From Hymenobacter sp. IS2118 (GTDB taxonomy: Bacteria > Bacteroidota > Bacteroidia > Cytophagales > Hymenobacteraceae): a stretch of 64,000 bases of DNA. The stretch is taken from assembly GCF_000715495.1 (NCBI RefSeq), contig NZ_JNLX01000087.1:17877-81876 (forward strand), written 5' to 3'. Below, in pieces: positions 52,245 to 61,390 of this stretch (positions are counted from its first letter, which is position 1; each line of letters starts with the position of its first letter). The position numbers were made by a program, and so were the translations under genes. The notes beneath the pieces are model-generated. The model was given only the letters and a program-made list of their open reading frames with translations. It was not told the DNA's origin and did not search any database.

Positions 52245-52353
52245 GTCATGCTTTATCTGGCGTCCGCTTGCTGAAGCATCTCTACCGCGTAACTAACCCA
52301 ATCAATTGGATTTACTATTGCGGTAGAGATGCTTCGACTCCGCTCAGCATGAC
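52245..52353. repeat. REP-like palindrome, GTCATGCTGAGC family (copy 3)
   Basis: Ends GTCATGCT and GCTCAGCATGAC, with the shared GAAGCATCTCTACCGCG core returning as TTGCGGTAGAGATGCTTCG. It directly follows the ddl stop (4 nt) and precedes the PASTA gene. It is the uninterrupted reference for the split copy at 32046-32300. Confidence 0.92.
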
Positions 52354-52389
52354 GTTCTTTATTCCTTCAAATAGCATCTTATTCGCTCA

Positions 52390-53151
52390 ATGTCATTCTT
52401 TTCTGCTAATAGCCCCCTTGATGTGGTGAAGCACCTGGTGCTGATTACCGTTGCCGGCCTGCTGCTGGTACTGGGGTTCTTCTACGTGTACCTGCCCATG
52501 ACCACCCACCACGGCGAAACCATCACCGTGCCCAAGGTGACGGGCATGAACGTGGCCGACCTGGAGGACTACCTCGAGGAGCGTAACCTGGCCTACTTCG
52601 TGGATGATTCCAGCTACAGCCCCAGCATTCGGCCCTTTACGGTGCTGGTGCAGGACCCCGCGCCCGGTGAGAAGGTGAAGGAAGGCCGCAAAATTTACCT
52701 GCAGGTGAGCATGCAAAACCCGCCGGTCATCAAGATGCCTAAGCTCACCGATGGCTCCTCGAAGAACGCCATGCTCATCCTGAAAAGTTACGACCTGGTG
52801 GTAGGCCAGATTCAGCTGGTGCCCGACCTGGCCCAGAACGCCGTGCTCAAGCAGCTGGTGAACGGCAAGGAGATAGCGCCCGGCGCCCCCATTGCCAAAG
52901 GCACCAAGGTCGACCTGGTGGTAGGCGACGGCCAGGGCAACCAAACGTTTGCCGTGCCCAACCTCATCAATATGCCCGAGGACGAGGCCATTACGCTGCT
53001 GGTGGGCCAGGGCTTGCAAAAAGGCGAAGTATTTGAGCAAACCGCCGAAGCCGGCCAAGTTACTGGCACAGTGGTGCGCCAGCGCCCCGCAGCCGGCCCC
53101 GACGCCACCATTCGCATGGGCCAGCTGGTCGATATCTGGGTGGCGCGTTAA
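52390..53151 (+). CDS. Membrane-anchored PASTA-domain protein
   Basis: 253 residues. One N-terminal helix (about 14-36, HLVLITVAGLLLVLGFFYVYL) anchors three PASTA domains (about 42-108, 112-178, 186-253; IKMPKLTDGSSKNAM and FAVPNLINMPEDEAI begin the last two). PASTA domains bind peptidoglycan stem or muropeptides. The order Ddl-PASTA is common in Bacteroidota and fits cell wall synthesis. No kinase domain is present. Confidence 0.92.
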   Translation: MSFFSANSPLDVVKHLVLITVAGLLLVLGFFYVYLPMTTHHGETITVPKVTGMNVADLEDYLEERNLAYFVDDSSYSPSIRPFTVLVQDPAPGEKVKEGRKIYLQVSMQNPPVIKMPKLTDGSSKNAMLILKSYDLVVGQIQLVPDLAQNAVLKQLVNGKEIAPGAPIAKGTKVDLVVGDGQGNQTFAVPNLINMPEDEAITLLVGQGLQKGEVFEQTAEAGQVTGTVVRQRPAAGPDATIRMGQLVDIWVAR

Positions 53152-53298
53152 CGGTCAACCAAGTATTGCGCGGGTTTGCAGGCGACGTGCTGATGGTTTC
53201 GCACTTTTTATACGGCGGTTCTCGTTAGGCTGCTTTTGAGTAGTCAGAAAATTACAATTCCGATAAAAGGCGCGGCTAATTGACTGCACTTTTCACGC

Positions 53299-53379
53299 GT
53301 ACCCGGCCGTTAACCTCACTCCCTAACCCACTCTTCTTGGGGAGAGAGGGCTAGGGAGTGAGGTTAACGGCCGGGTACG
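53299..53379. repeat. Palindrome of the CCCTAnCCC family
   Basis: 32-nt arms (53299-53330 and 53348-53379) are inverse with one mismatch and start with CGTACCCGGCCG. Core words (CTCCCTAACCC) resemble the larger element at 628-770. It lies before the T9SS gene at 53415. Confidence 0.85.
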
Positions 53380-53414
53380 ATTGCACAATACGGGCACACA
53401 AAAGCTAACTACCT

Positions 53415-55358
53415 ATGACAACACCCTTCCGCATGTGGCGCGGCCTGCTCCTACCCGGGCTGCTTATCCTCGCCGGTGCTGCTTCGGCGCAAGTAGTTCC
53501 CACGCGGCCCCTGTCGGCCGACCCGGCCCGGGCCGCGTATGCGCCCCAGCCAGACGCGCGGGCCCAGCGCCGGACCGCCGCTTTGGAGCTGCCCTTTTTC
53601 GACGATTTTACCACGCCGCTGGAAGGCGCGCCCGGGGTTGAAAACTGGCTGCCAACCGGCGGCGCGCTGGTGAGCAACCGCCTGGCCATTTACCCGCTCA
53701 CCCGCGGCGCGGCCACGCTGGATGGCCTCCGGGCCAACGGCCAGAGCTACAGCGGCACCGTCAACGCGTCGTATGGCATCCTCGATTCGCTGGTTTCGCA
53801 GCCCATCAATCTGGCCGGCCTCACGCCAAACGACCAGCTCTACCTGAGCTTCGCCTGGCAGGCGGGCTCCATCATCGGGGTGCCCAACCGGAATATTGGC
53901 AACACCCAGGTGCGGCTGGAGCTGTATGCCAAAACGGCGGCCGGTGCCTGGGAGCTATTGTGGCAGGAGCTGAGCACGGGCCGGCGCACGGCGTTCCGGC
54001 AACAGGTTTTCAGCCTCAACGACGCGAAGTACCTGCACGGCAGCTTCCAGTTTATGTTGCTGGCCACGGGCAACCGGGCCGACAACAGCGACGGCTGGAG
54101 CGTGGACTACGTAGTGCTGGACCGGGGCCGCACGCGCGGCCTGACCGATACCACGTTTGTGGACGTGGCCACCAGCGCCGGCATCCGGGGCGGCATTCCG
54201 TCGGGTGGTTTGAGCAACCCGCTGCGCCGCTACACGGCCATGCCGGTGTGGCAATTCAACGCTGCCACGCCGCCCAACAGCGAAGTAGCGGCCCGCATGG
54301 GCGTCAATTTCACCAACCTGAATGCGGGTAATCTGCCCGTTCCCATCAGCATCGCAGGCACGGTGCGCGAGCTGCCCACTAGCTTGGTTCCTGGTAATTG
54401 GGCCGGGCGCTCCATCGCCTTTCCCGTGAATCCGCGTCAGGACAGTGTGACGGGCCACCCCGACCGCGTGGCCATTCCGCGCACGCCCACGGCCAAAACC
54501 CTGCGCTACACGCTGGTGCTCGACGCCCAGGAAACCGACCCGCGCACGCAACCCAACGACACCATTTTCCGCGACGTGGTACTGGATAACTACTATGCCT
54601 ACGACGACGGCTCGGCCGAAAATATCGTGCAGCTGGTGTCCTACTCCACCGGCATTGCCTCCGCCTTTGCCTACCGCATCAACCTCAACCAGCCCGATAA
54701 TGTGCGGGCGCTGCGCCTCTACCCCGTTTTCACGGCCTCGGACCGCGCCAGCCGACCTGTTACCATCAGCGTCTGGAATGAGGAAAATGGCCGGCCCGCC
54801 GATATGCCGGTGGCCACCAAAAGCGTGAGCCTGCCCAACCCGCTGCCAGCGGGAGCGCCGTACTTCGAAATCACTTTCGACCAGCCGGTTCCGGTGTCGG
54901 GCACGTTTTACGTGGGCTACTCCCAGCCCTCGCAGGGCCGCGACCTGCACTACGGCCTGGACTTGAACAATACCTTCCCGCCCGCCCACCTCTGGCGGCG
55001 CGACAACACCGGCGCCTGGGACACCGTGAGCTTCGTGCCGCGCGGTGCCGTGCGGCGGGGCGCCCTGATGATGCGCCCGGTAATGACCAACAGCGTGCTA
55101 ACCGCCAGCGCCACCGCCCGCCAGGCCGAGGCTTACAGCCTGTTTCCCAACCCCACCCGTGGCACGGTAACCGTGGCCGGGCCCGCATTTGCCCGCGCCA
55201 CCGTGCTCGACGCCGTGGGCCGCCGCGTGTGGGAGCAGCCCGCCGCGCAGGCCGGCCAGGCCACGCTCGCGCTGCCCTACCTGCCCGCCGGCGTCTACAC
55301 CGTGCGCCTGACTCTGGCCGATGGCCGGATAGTGGGCCGCCGCCTGATGATTGAATAA
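53415..55358 (+). CDS. Secreted T9SS cargo protein of unknown function
   Basis: 647 residues. A signal peptide (about 1-25, ending ASAQV) leads to a beta-rich region containing LPFFDDFTTPLEGAPGVENW and DNYYAYDDGSAENIV, typical of T9SS proteins with jelly-roll-like folds. The final 80 residues form a type A sorting domain (YSLFPNPTRGTVTVAG to GVYTVRLTLADGR). No enzyme motif is seen. It may be a matrix or adhesion protein, following PASTA and separated by a palindrome. Confidence 0.85.
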   Translation: MTTPFRMWRGLLLPGLLILAGAASAQVVPTRPLSADPARAAYAPQPDARAQRRTAALELPFFDDFTTPLEGAPGVENWLPTGGALVSNRLAIYPLTRGAATLDGLRANGQSYSGTVNASYGILDSLVSQPINLAGLTPNDQLYLSFAWQAGSIIGVPNRNIGNTQVRLELYAKTAAGAWELLWQELSTGRRTAFRQQVFSLNDAKYLHGSFQFMLLATGNRADNSDGWSVDYVVLDRGRTRGLTDTTFVDVATSAGIRGGIPSGGLSNPLRRYTAMPVWQFNAATPPNSEVAARMGVNFTNLNAGNLPVPISIAGTVRELPTSLVPGNWAGRSIAFPVNPRQDSVTGHPDRVAIPRTPTAKTLRYTLVLDAQETDPRTQPNDTIFRDVVLDNYYAYDDGSAENIVQLVSYSTGIASAFAYRINLNQPDNVRALRLYPVFTASDRASRPVTISVWNEENGRPADMPVATKSVSLPNPLPAGAPYFEITFDQPVPVSGTFYVGYSQPSQGRDLHYGLDLNNTFPPAHLWRRDNTGAWDTVSFVPRGAVRRGALMMRPVMTNSVLTASATARQAEAYSLFPNPTRGTVTVAGPAFARATVLDAVGRRVWEQPAAQAGQATLALPYLPAGVYTVRLTLADGRIVGRRLMIE

Positions 55359-55390
55359 GGAAGAGCGTTAGTCGCAGCCGCCACCCACCA

Positions 55391-55428
55391 AAAAAAACAC
55401 CCACCGGCCAGCCGGTGGGTGTTTTTTG
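55391..55428. terminator. Bidirectional terminator after the T9SS gene
   Basis: AAAAACACCCACCGGC pairs with GCCGGTGGGTGTTTTTT. It separates convergent genes (stops at 55358 and 55489). Confidence 0.92.
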
Positions 55429-55488
55429 TTTACGAGCAGCAAGCAGAACACCTGTTTGGGACTGTCAGCCTGCTGCTTGATTGGCTGA

Positions 55489-56214
55489 CTATTGAGCGGG
55501 CATCAGCACCGTGTCGATTACGTGAGTTACGCCATTTTTAGAAATAACGTCGGCGATGGTCACGGTGGCCATGCCGCCTTTGGCGTCCTTAATCATCACG
55601 CCGTTGCTGTTCTTAATCACCGTCAGGGTTTCGCCCTGCACGGTGGTGAGGACCTGGCCATCCGTAAGGTTGGCGGCAGTAACGCTACCGGGCACTACGT
55701 GGTAGGTCAGGATTTTGGTGAGCGTAGGCTTCATTTCGGGCGTCACCAGGGAGTTGACGGTACCGGCGGGCAGCTTGTCGAAGGCGCTGTTGGAAGGTGC
55801 AAATACGGTGAAAGGACCGGCACTTTTGAGGGTTTCTACCAGGCCGGCGGCCTTCACGGCAGCTACCAAGGTGGTGTGGTCGGCGCTACCCACGGCGTTG
55901 TCCACGATGTCCTTGTCAGGCGTCATCATGGCGCCGCCTACCATTACACCGGCACCCATGCCCATGTCGCCTTTCATATCGGCTTTTTTGTCGTCTTTGC
56001 GGGGCTTGGTTTTGGCCTTCATCTTGTCGCCCTTGTCCGATTTGCCTTTGACCTTCATCTTGCCGTCATCGGCCATCTTGGTCTTGGTCATCATGCCATC
56101 GGCCTTGGTTTTGGTCTTCTCGTCGTCGCTCTTGGTTTTCATATCCTGGGCAAAAGCAGGAGCGGTGAAAGCGACGGTAAGAGCGAGGGTTGCGAAAAAT
56201 GGTTTAATATTCAT
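55489..56214 (-). CDS. Secreted fasciclin (FAS1) domain protein with lysine-rich linker
   Basis: 241 residues. The signal peptide (about 1-22, ending AFAQD) is followed by a low-complexity region of K, M, D and T (about 23-80). A FAS1 domain (about 105-240) has LVAAVKAAGLVETLKSAGPFTVFAPSNSAF and its H1 and H2 boxes, with TYHVVPG. FAS1 proteins mediate adhesion. The low-complexity linker has no family. The gene is convergent with the T9SS gene and has a loose CAACTTTG -7 box upstream. Confidence 0.9.
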   Translation of the reverse strand: MNIKPFFATLALTVAFTAPAFAQDMKTKSDDEKTKTKADGMMTKTKMADDGKMKVKGKSDKGDKMKAKTKPRKDDKKADMKGDMGMGAGVMVGGAMMTPDKDIVDNAVGSADHTTLVAAVKAAGLVETLKSAGPFTVFAPSNSAFDKLPAGTVNSLVTPEMKPTLTKILTYHVVPGSVTAANLTDGQVLTTVQGETLTVIKNSNGVMIKDAKGGMATVTIADVISKNGVTHVIDTVLMPAQ

Positions 56215-56466
56215 GGTTCAAAGTTGAGTAAACGAAACAGTTGAAAAACACAGAATGCCTTATACGCAGAAGCGGGGCCGAAGGCTGAGAACCGGTCGAT
56301 TATAGCCAGCAAATCGCTTCATGAATGGGTTTGCCACGGAACGACAATCTTGAAAATAAGCCTGGAATCCTCCTCGAAAACTCTCCCCAAAAGCCAGTAG
56401 TCAGCCATTGGGCAGTACCTTCTGCCGTAATTTCCTAATCAACAACTTCCCTTACCGCTTGCCGTT

Positions 56467-56982
56467 ATGCCATTTCCTTTCGTCTTACGGATAGGTGCTG
56501 CCCTGCTCCTGCTCGTGCCCGCCGCGTGCAGCTACGACATCGCCGAAAGGCCCACCAGTGGCCCGGTAACCGAGGCCGTTGATAACGCCGCTCCCACGAC
56601 CTCGCCCCTGCGCGACGTGCGCTGGGAGCTGCGCGAGCTGGCTGGCCAGGCCCCTCCCGCCATGGAGCAAACGCCGTATCTGGTACTCGACGAAGGCCGG
56701 GCCCGCGTGGAGGGCCGCGCCGAAGGCCGGGCCCGCGTGGAGGGCCGCGCCGGCTGCAACCGGTTTTCGGGTCCTTACACGGCGCCCGCCGTGGGCCAGC
56801 TCCGCCTAGGGCCGCTGGCCACCACCCGCAGCGCCTGCCCCGACCTGGCTACCGAAGGCATTTTCCTGCAAGCCCTCAACCAAGTGCAGCACTACCGCGT
56901 CAGCGGCACCACGCTCAGCCTGTTTTCGGCCGATACGCTGGCGGCCCCGCTCGCCCGTTTCCAAGCCATAGCGGGGAAGTAA
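56467..56982 (+). CDS. META/HslJ-like lipoprotein with a 10-residue tandem duplication
   Basis: 171 residues. Lipobox PAAC (Cys21). A META-type fold spans about 48-170 with VRWELRELAG and GCNRFSGPY, RLGPLATTRSACPD and FLQALNQVQHYRV. The block EGRARVEGRA occurs twice, encoded by two perfect 30-bp copies (56691-56720 and 56721-56750). The single-copy form would match normal family length. HslJ-like proteins are often linked to antibiotic or stress response. Confidence 0.9.
   Translation: MPFPFVLRIGAALLLLVPAACSYDIAERPTSGPVTEAVDNAAPTTSPLRDVRWELRELAGQAPPAMEQTPYLVLDEGRARVEGRAEGRARVEGRAGCNRFSGPYTAPAVGQLRLGPLATTRSACPDLATEGIFLQALNQVQHYRVSGTTLSLFSADTLAAPLARFQAIAGK
56691..56750 (+). repeat. Perfect 30-bp tandem duplication in the META lipoprotein
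   Basis: The unit starting CGAAGGCCGGGCCCGCG is present twice without a mismatch and adds 10 residues in frame before GCNRFSG. Perfect identity suggests a very recent event or an assembly doubling. Confidence 0.95.
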
Positions 56983-57074
56983 GTGGCCGCGCAGCCGCTC
57001 TGAATGCTTTCTGCCCCACTGCAACTACTGAGTACCAGCTCGAACGTTTTCTTCGCGTTCGGCATTTCAGCAAG

Positions 57075-57110
57075 AAAAAACCCCCTAAGCAAGCTGCAGA
57101 GGGGGTTTTA
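57075..57110. terminator. Bidirectional terminator next to tRNA-Arg
   Basis: AAAACCCCCT (57077-57086) pairs with AGGGGGTTTT (57100-57109). It ends the leftward tRNA transcript and possibly the META gene. Confidence 0.88.
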
Positions 57111-57112
57111 CG

Positions 57113-57184
57113 TGGCCGCGTTAGGAATCGAACCTAAATCAAGAGCTTCGGAAACTCTCATACTATCCGTTGTACGACGCGGCC
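57113..57184 (-). tRNA. tRNA-Arg (CCG anticodon)
   Basis: On the minus strand GGCCGCG (from 57184) pairs with CGCGGCC, discriminator A at 57113, no CCA encoded. The anticodon stem AGAGT/GCTCT closes TTCCGAA with anticodon CCG, reading CGG. T-loop TTCGATT is normal. Confidence 0.95.
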
Positions 57185-57195
57185 GGATTAGGCTG

Positions 57196-57227
57196 CAAAA
57201 GTAGCCAAAAAAGCGAAGGGGACCAAA
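57196..57227 (-). promoter_or_regulatory. tRNA-Arg promoter
   Basis: On the minus strand TTTG (57224-57227) and TACTTTTG (57196-57203) are separated by exactly 20 nt, a full match to the Bacteroidota consensus. The predicted start is near 57189, five bases before the tRNA 5' end. Confidence 0.85.
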
Positions 57228-57342
57228 TATAACCTCACAATTCCTACGAGCCAGCCGAGAAGCGACAAAACCCCAGACCGGAAAAAGCAGTTAAACTAAC
57301 TGTATTAGTGAGCATAAATCTTCATCCTCCTACACTGTTTTT

Positions 57343-57813
57343 ATGAAAAAGAATCTGTACACGGCCGATGCCTCGGCCATTGGCGGCCGCAGCGGCCGCG
57401 TTCGCTCGGCTACGGGTACCATCGACATGGAAATGTCGGTACCAGAAGGCCTGGGTGGCAAAAAGGATGCAACCAACCCCGAAGAGCTGTTTGCCGCGGG
57501 CTACGCCTCGTGCTTTCAGCAGGCGCTGCTCGTGATTGCTCAAAAATCGGGCGACACCCTCGACAAAGAAAGTACGGTGCAGTGCTCCGTTACGCTCTTT
57601 CAGGAAGGCGAAGCCTACGGTCTCAGCGCCATCCTTGACGTGGATTTGAAGAAATTTGACGAAGGCAAAACCATTGATATGGTACGCCAGGCGCACAAAA
57701 TATGCCCCTATTCGGTGGGCACTCGCGGCAACATGGAAGTCGAGCTCAAAGTAATGGGCAAGACCATTCCGGTGCAAGCGGAGGAAAACGTGGGCGTAGC
57801 CGAAGGCAAGTGA
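57343..57813 (+). CDS. OsmC/Ohr-family organic hydroperoxide reductase
   Basis: 156 residues. The catalytic Cys pair is C57 in GYASCFQQALL and C121 in HKICPYSVGTRGN. The overall pattern is the Ohr subgroup rather than OsmC. It reduces organic hydroperoxides using a lipoylated or thiol partner. No OhrR regulator is next to it. The stop codon overlaps the following palindrome. Confidence 0.93.
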   Translation: MKKNLYTADASAIGGRSGRVRSATGTIDMEMSVPEGLGGKKDATNPEELFAAGYASCFQQALLVIAQKSGDTLDKESTVQCSVTLFQEGEAYGLSAILDVDLKKFDEGKTIDMVRQAHKICPYSVGTRGNMEVELKVMGKTIPVQAEENVGVAEGK

Positions 57814-57899
57814 ATTAAAAATTGAGGATTAAAAATTAAAAAGGCCGTTCGGATATGTTCCGAACGGCCTTTTTAATTTTTAATCCTCAATTTTTAATT
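57813..57899. repeat. Perfect 40-bp-arm palindrome with terminator core
   Basis: Arms 57813-57852 and 57860-57899 are exact inverse copies. The inner part AAGGCCGTTCGG/CCGAACGGCCTTTTT is a strong terminator; the outer AT part (AATTAAAAATTGAGG) resembles the element at 33221-33293. It separates convergent ohr-like and sucC genes. Confidence 0.95.
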
Positions 57900-57903
57900 G
57901 CCG

Positions 57904-59100
57904 CTACGCAGCCGCCAGCACTTCTTTCACGCGGGCAGCGGCGTCCTTCAGCAGGGTAGCTGACTTCACTTGCAGGCCGCTTTCGTCGATGATGCGGGCG
58001 CCTTCTTCGGCGTTGGTGCCCTGCAGACGCACGATGATGGGCACGCGGATATCGCCGATTTTTTTGTAGGCTTCCACCACGCCGTTGGCCACCCGGTCGC
58101 AGCGTACGATGCCGCCGAAGATGTTAATCAGGATGGCCTTCACGTTCGGGTCCTTCAGAATGATGCGGAAGCCCGCCTCCACCGTCTGGGCGTTGGCTCC
58201 ACCCCCTACGTCGAGGAAGTTGGCCGGCTCGCCGCCGCTCAGCTTAATGATGTCCATGGTGGCCATGGCTAGGCCGGCGCCGTTCACCATGCAGCCCACG
58301 TTGCCGTCGAGCTTCACATAGTTCAGGTTGTTCTGGCTGGCTTCTACTTCCAAGGGGTCTTCCTCGTTAAAGTCGCGCAGGGCCACGAAATCCTTGTGGC
58401 GGTACAAGGCGTTTTCGTCCAGCGTCACCTTGGCATCAACGGCCAGAATCTTGTTGTCCGACGTTTTCAACACGGGGTTGATTTCGAACATGGCGCTGTC
58501 GGTTTCGTCGTAGGCCTTGTAGAGGGCGGTTACGAATTTCACCATTTCCTTCTGCGCTTCGCCCTCAAGGCCCAGGTTGAAGGCAATTTTGCGGGCCTGG
58601 AAGCCCTGCAGGCCCACGGCGGGGTCCACGTGCTCGCGGTGGATTTTCTCGGGATGCGCCTCGGCTACCTCCTCGATGTCCATGCCGCCTTCGGTGGTGT
58701 AGATGATGACGTTTTTGCCCAACGCCCGGTCCAGCAGCACGCTCATGTAGTACTCCTTCGGCTCCGAATCGCCGGGGTAGTACACGTCCTGGGCTACCAG
58801 CACCTTGTTCACTTTGCGGCCTTCGGGACCGGTTTGCTTGGTGATGAGCTGCATGCCAATGATGTCCTTGGCAATGCCTGCCACCTTGTCCAGGCCTTTG
58901 GCGAGCTTCACTCCGCCCCCTTTGCCCCGTCCGCCGGCGTGAATCTGCGCCTTGATGACGAACCAGGTGGTGCCGGTGTCAGCCGTTAGTTTTTCGGCGG
59001 CGGCCACGGCCTCCTCGGGGGTATCGGCCACAATGCCTTCTTGGATACGGACACCGTATTTTTTCAGGATTTCCTTGCCCTGGTATTCGTGAATGTTCAT
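57904..59100 (-). CDS. sucC: Succinyl-CoA ligase (ADP-forming) beta subunit
   Basis: 398 residues. It begins [17 protein letters not shown], the family start, with an ATP-grasp domain (about 1-230; [14 protein letters not shown]) and a CoA-binding C-domain with [18 protein letters not shown] and NIFGGI. Length is typical. It joins succinate and CoA in the TCA cycle with a SucD alpha partner not seen in the window. A -7-like TACTTTCG lies about 50 nt upstream. Confidence 0.98.
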   Translation of the reverse strand: MNIHEYQGKEILKKYGVRIQEGIVADTPEEAVAAAEKLTADTGTTWFVIKAQIHAGGRGKGGGVKLAKGLDKVAGIAKDIIGMQLITKQTGPEGRKVNKVLVAQDVYYPGDSEPKEYYMSVLLDRALGKNVIIYTTEGGMDIEEVAEAHPEKIHREHVDPAVGLQGFQARKIAFNLGLEGEAQKEMVKFVTALYKAYDETDSAMFEINPVLKTSDNKILAVDAKVTLDENALYRHKDFVALRDFNEEDPLEVEASQNNLNYVKLDGNVGCMVNGAGLAMATMDIIKLSGGEPANFLDVGGGANAQTVEAGFRIILKDPNVKAILINIFGGIVRCDRVANGVVEAYKKIGDIRVPIIVRLQGTNAEEGARIIDESGLQVKSATLLKDAAARVKEVLAAA

Positions 59101-59193
59101 AAGGTTGGTAAAGGGGTGGGTTTAGCGACTCTTACCTTCGGTTGGTAGCACGAAAGTACGGCGGCCAGTCTTTATTGTAGCAATTGCGTGCTC

Positions 59194-59304
59194 GTAGCAC
59201 AAGCTTTAGCTTGTGACGAGCACCGCGAGTTCGGCGGCTGGCTTCGTTAAACGGTGCGTTACCGGATACTCGCTGCACTCGTCACAAGCTAAAGCTTATG
59301 CTAC
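59194..59304. repeat. Palindrome with GTAGCAcAAGCTTTAGC arms
   Basis: 27-nt arms (59194-59220 and 59278-59304) are inverse with one mismatch; the loop has CGCGAGT/ACTCGC words. It lies between sucC and the GH113 gene (which are on the same strand) and could terminate the latter. Confidence 0.82.
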
Positions 59305-59317
59305 ATTATAGCTTGCA

Positions 59318-60481
59318 CTACTGCCCGTACCAGCGGGCCAGCACGGCTTCGGCGGGTTTGTGCTGGGGCGTAAAATCGGCGTGGCGGCGGGCCGGGCCGT
59401 CGGGGGCCAGGCCGGGGTACCACTTCCAGATAAACATGCCTTTCAGCCACGGCTGGCCCCAGCAGGCCCGGAACAGCGCCTCGTAGCAGCGGGCCTGGGT
59501 GGCTTCGTCGGGCGCGATGGGCAGGGCCAGGCGCTCGGGCCACTCCCAGGGCCGGGCCGCGGCGTCGGGGGTGGTTTTGTAGCCCACTTCGGTGAACACA
59601 ACCGGCTTTTTGACTTTTTTCTGCCAGGCGGCCAGCTCGCGTAGGTGGGGCTGCCAGCCGGCCATCAGGGCGTCGAGGGACGGGTTGGCGGCTGGGCTCA
59701 GGGGGAAGTAAGCTTGAATGCCCACGTAGTCCAGCGCGTCCCAGAACCGGATTTGTTGGTACTCCCCGCTCCAGTTGGCGGCGTAGGTGAGTGGCCCGTG
59801 GTACACCTGCCGGATTTGGCGAATGAGGCGGCGCCACGCCTTTTCGTGGGCGGGCTCGGTGGGGTGCAGCAGCTCGGTACCAATGCAAAACGCGTCGAAT
59901 TTACCCTGCTCCGCCACTTGGGCGTAGTGCAGGATATAGGTGGCGTAGCTGGCAAACCAGGCGTCCCAATCGGCCGGGCTCTTCATATTAATGTCGCCGG
60001 GCCAGGCGCCGTTGCCGCGCACCCAGAGGTGAGGCTTGAGCAGCGTGCGGATGCCGTGCTGGTGGGCCAAGCGCGCGGTGTGCAGCAGGCCGGCGTCGCT
60101 CTCGCCCCAGTAGCTGCCGCGACCGGGCCGCCGCCCGGTGCTCACCCGAATCAGCGGCTCGTTGGCCCCGGTCTGCCAGCCAAAGGGCATCTGGGCTATC
60201 CAGGTCACGTGGGCTTTGCGCAGGGGCTCCAGGTCGGCGGCGGTCGTAGAGTCGCCGCCCACCCAGCTCACGCCGCGCAGCCGAGTACTATCGAAGACTT
60301 CCGCGCCGCTGAAAGAGGCGGTTCCGAATGCAGAAGGCATTGTGGCCAGTTGCTGGCTAAGGGCCGTATCGGCGCCTTCGCCCCCCACCTGCCGGGGCCA
60401 CCACCGCAGGGCCAGCAGCGGCACTGCCGCCAGCAGCACCAGCAGCCACCAGCGCCGCCGCAAAACAAAAAATACAGGCAT
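59318..60481 (-). CDS. Membrane-anchored GH113-like glycoside hydrolase
   Basis: 387 residues from ATG 60481 (a GTG at 60505 adds 8). An N-terminal helix (about 10-26, RRRWWLLVLLAAVPLLAL) anchors a TIM-barrel with GVSWVGGD, THLKPHLW-type strand (LLKPHLWVRG), a first Glu in CIGTELLH and a second in VFTEVGY, as in GH113 beta-mannanases. It is not close to the large glycan locus. The palindrome downstream could terminate it. Substrate is inferred. Confidence 0.82.
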   Translation of the reverse strand: MPVFFVLRRRWWLLVLLAAVPLLALRWWPRQVGGEGADTALSQQLATMPSAFGTASFSGAEVFDSTRLRGVSWVGGDSTTAADLEPLRKAHVTWIAQMPFGWQTGANEPLIRVSTGRRPGRGSYWGESDAGLLHTARLAHQHGIRTLLKPHLWVRGNGAWPGDINMKSPADWDAWFASYATYILHYAQVAEQGKFDAFCIGTELLHPTEPAHEKAWRRLIRQIRQVYHGPLTYAANWSGEYQQIRFWDALDYVGIQAYFPLSPAANPSLDALMAGWQPHLRELAAWQKKVKKPVVFTEVGYKTTPDAAARPWEWPERLALPIAPDEATQARCYEALFRACWGQPWLKGMFIWKWYPGLAPDGPARRHADFTPQHKPAEAVLARWYGQ

Positions 60482-60617
60482 TAGCGAGAGGTCAGTCACT
60501 GGCACAATTTCAAAATACGCCGCCCGGTCTATAACATATTTGCGGCCTCGTAACGCTAGCGCAGATTCTGCGTAGCTTTGCCACTACCGCATCATTCACG
60601 CTTTTCGTTGCCTTCCG

Positions 60618-61277
60618 TTGCTGCAAGCTATCAACATTCACAAGAGCTACAACTCCCTGAACGTGCTCAAGGGCATTGATTTGACGATTGAAAAGTCGGA
60701 AATTGTCAGCATCGTGGGCTCTTCGGGCGCGGGAAAAAGCACGCTGCTGCACATTCTGGGCACCCTGGACAACCCGGATTCGGGCGAGGTGTTGTTCGAT
60801 GGCGAGTCGGTGAGCACGCTGGGACGCAACGACCTGGCCCGGTTCCGCAACCGGCACATCGGCTTCATCTTTCAGTTTCATAACCTGCTGCCCGAGTTCA
60901 CGGCGCTGGAAAACGTGTGCCTGCCTGCCTACCTGGCCGGGCGCTCCGAGAAGGAAGTGCGCGTGCGGGCCCGCGAGCTGCTCGGCATGCTCAACATGGA
61001 ATTCCGGGCCGACCACAAGCCCAGCGAAATGAGCGGCGGCGAGCAGCAGCGCGTGTCGGTAGCCCGCGCCCTCATCAACTCGCCCGAAATCATTTTTGCC
61101 GACGAGCCCAGCGGCAACCTCGACACCAAGAACGCCCAGGAGCTGCACCAGATTTTCTTCCTGCTGCGCAAAGAGCTGGGCCAGACCTTCGTGATTGTGA
61201 CGCACAACGACCAGCTGGCCGAAATGGCTGACCGCAAGATTGTGATGCGCGACGGCCACATCGTGGAGGGCGGCTAA
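60618..61277 (+). CDS. ABC transporter ATP-binding protein, LolD/MacB-like
   Basis: 219 residues from a TTG (no ATG nearby). The Walker A is GSSGAGKST (about 35-43), the Q-loop [18 protein letters not shown], the signature [15 protein letters not shown], Walker [14 protein letters not shown], and the His switch IVTHND. Members act with a LolC/E or MacB membrane partner for lipoprotein release or export; none is adjacent here, so it may function with an encoded partner elsewhere. Confidence 0.92.
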   Translation: MLQAINIHKSYNSLNVLKGIDLTIEKSEIVSIVGSSGAGKSTLLHILGTLDNPDSGEVLFDGESVSTLGRNDLARFRNRHIGFIFQFHNLLPEFTALENVCLPAYLAGRSEKEVRVRARELLGMLNMEFRADHKPSEMSGGEQQRVSVARALINSPEIIFADEPSGNLDTKNAQELHQIFFLLRKELGQTFVIVTHNDQLAEMADRKIVMRDGHIVEGG

Positions 61278-61295
61278 CGGATACCAACAACGATT

Positions 61296-61390
61296 TTTCC
61301 CGCAGAGGAGCGCAGAGGTTCGCGCAGAGGGCCGCAGAGGATGTTCTTCTGCGGCCCTCTGCGCGAACCTCTGCGCTCCTCTGCGGGAAA
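61296..61390. repeat. Perfect 43-bp-arm palindrome of CGCAGAGG words
   Basis: Arms 61296-61338 and 61348-61390 are exact inverse copies with a 9-nt loop. It is made of repeated CGCAGAGG and CCTCTGCG words, as in the degenerate run at 9411-9512. It follows the ABC gene and may terminate it. Confidence 0.93.

Noticed and set aside
23313..61390. CRISPR array
   Set aside because: The repeats are isolated inverted elements far apart with no regular spacers and no cas genes.
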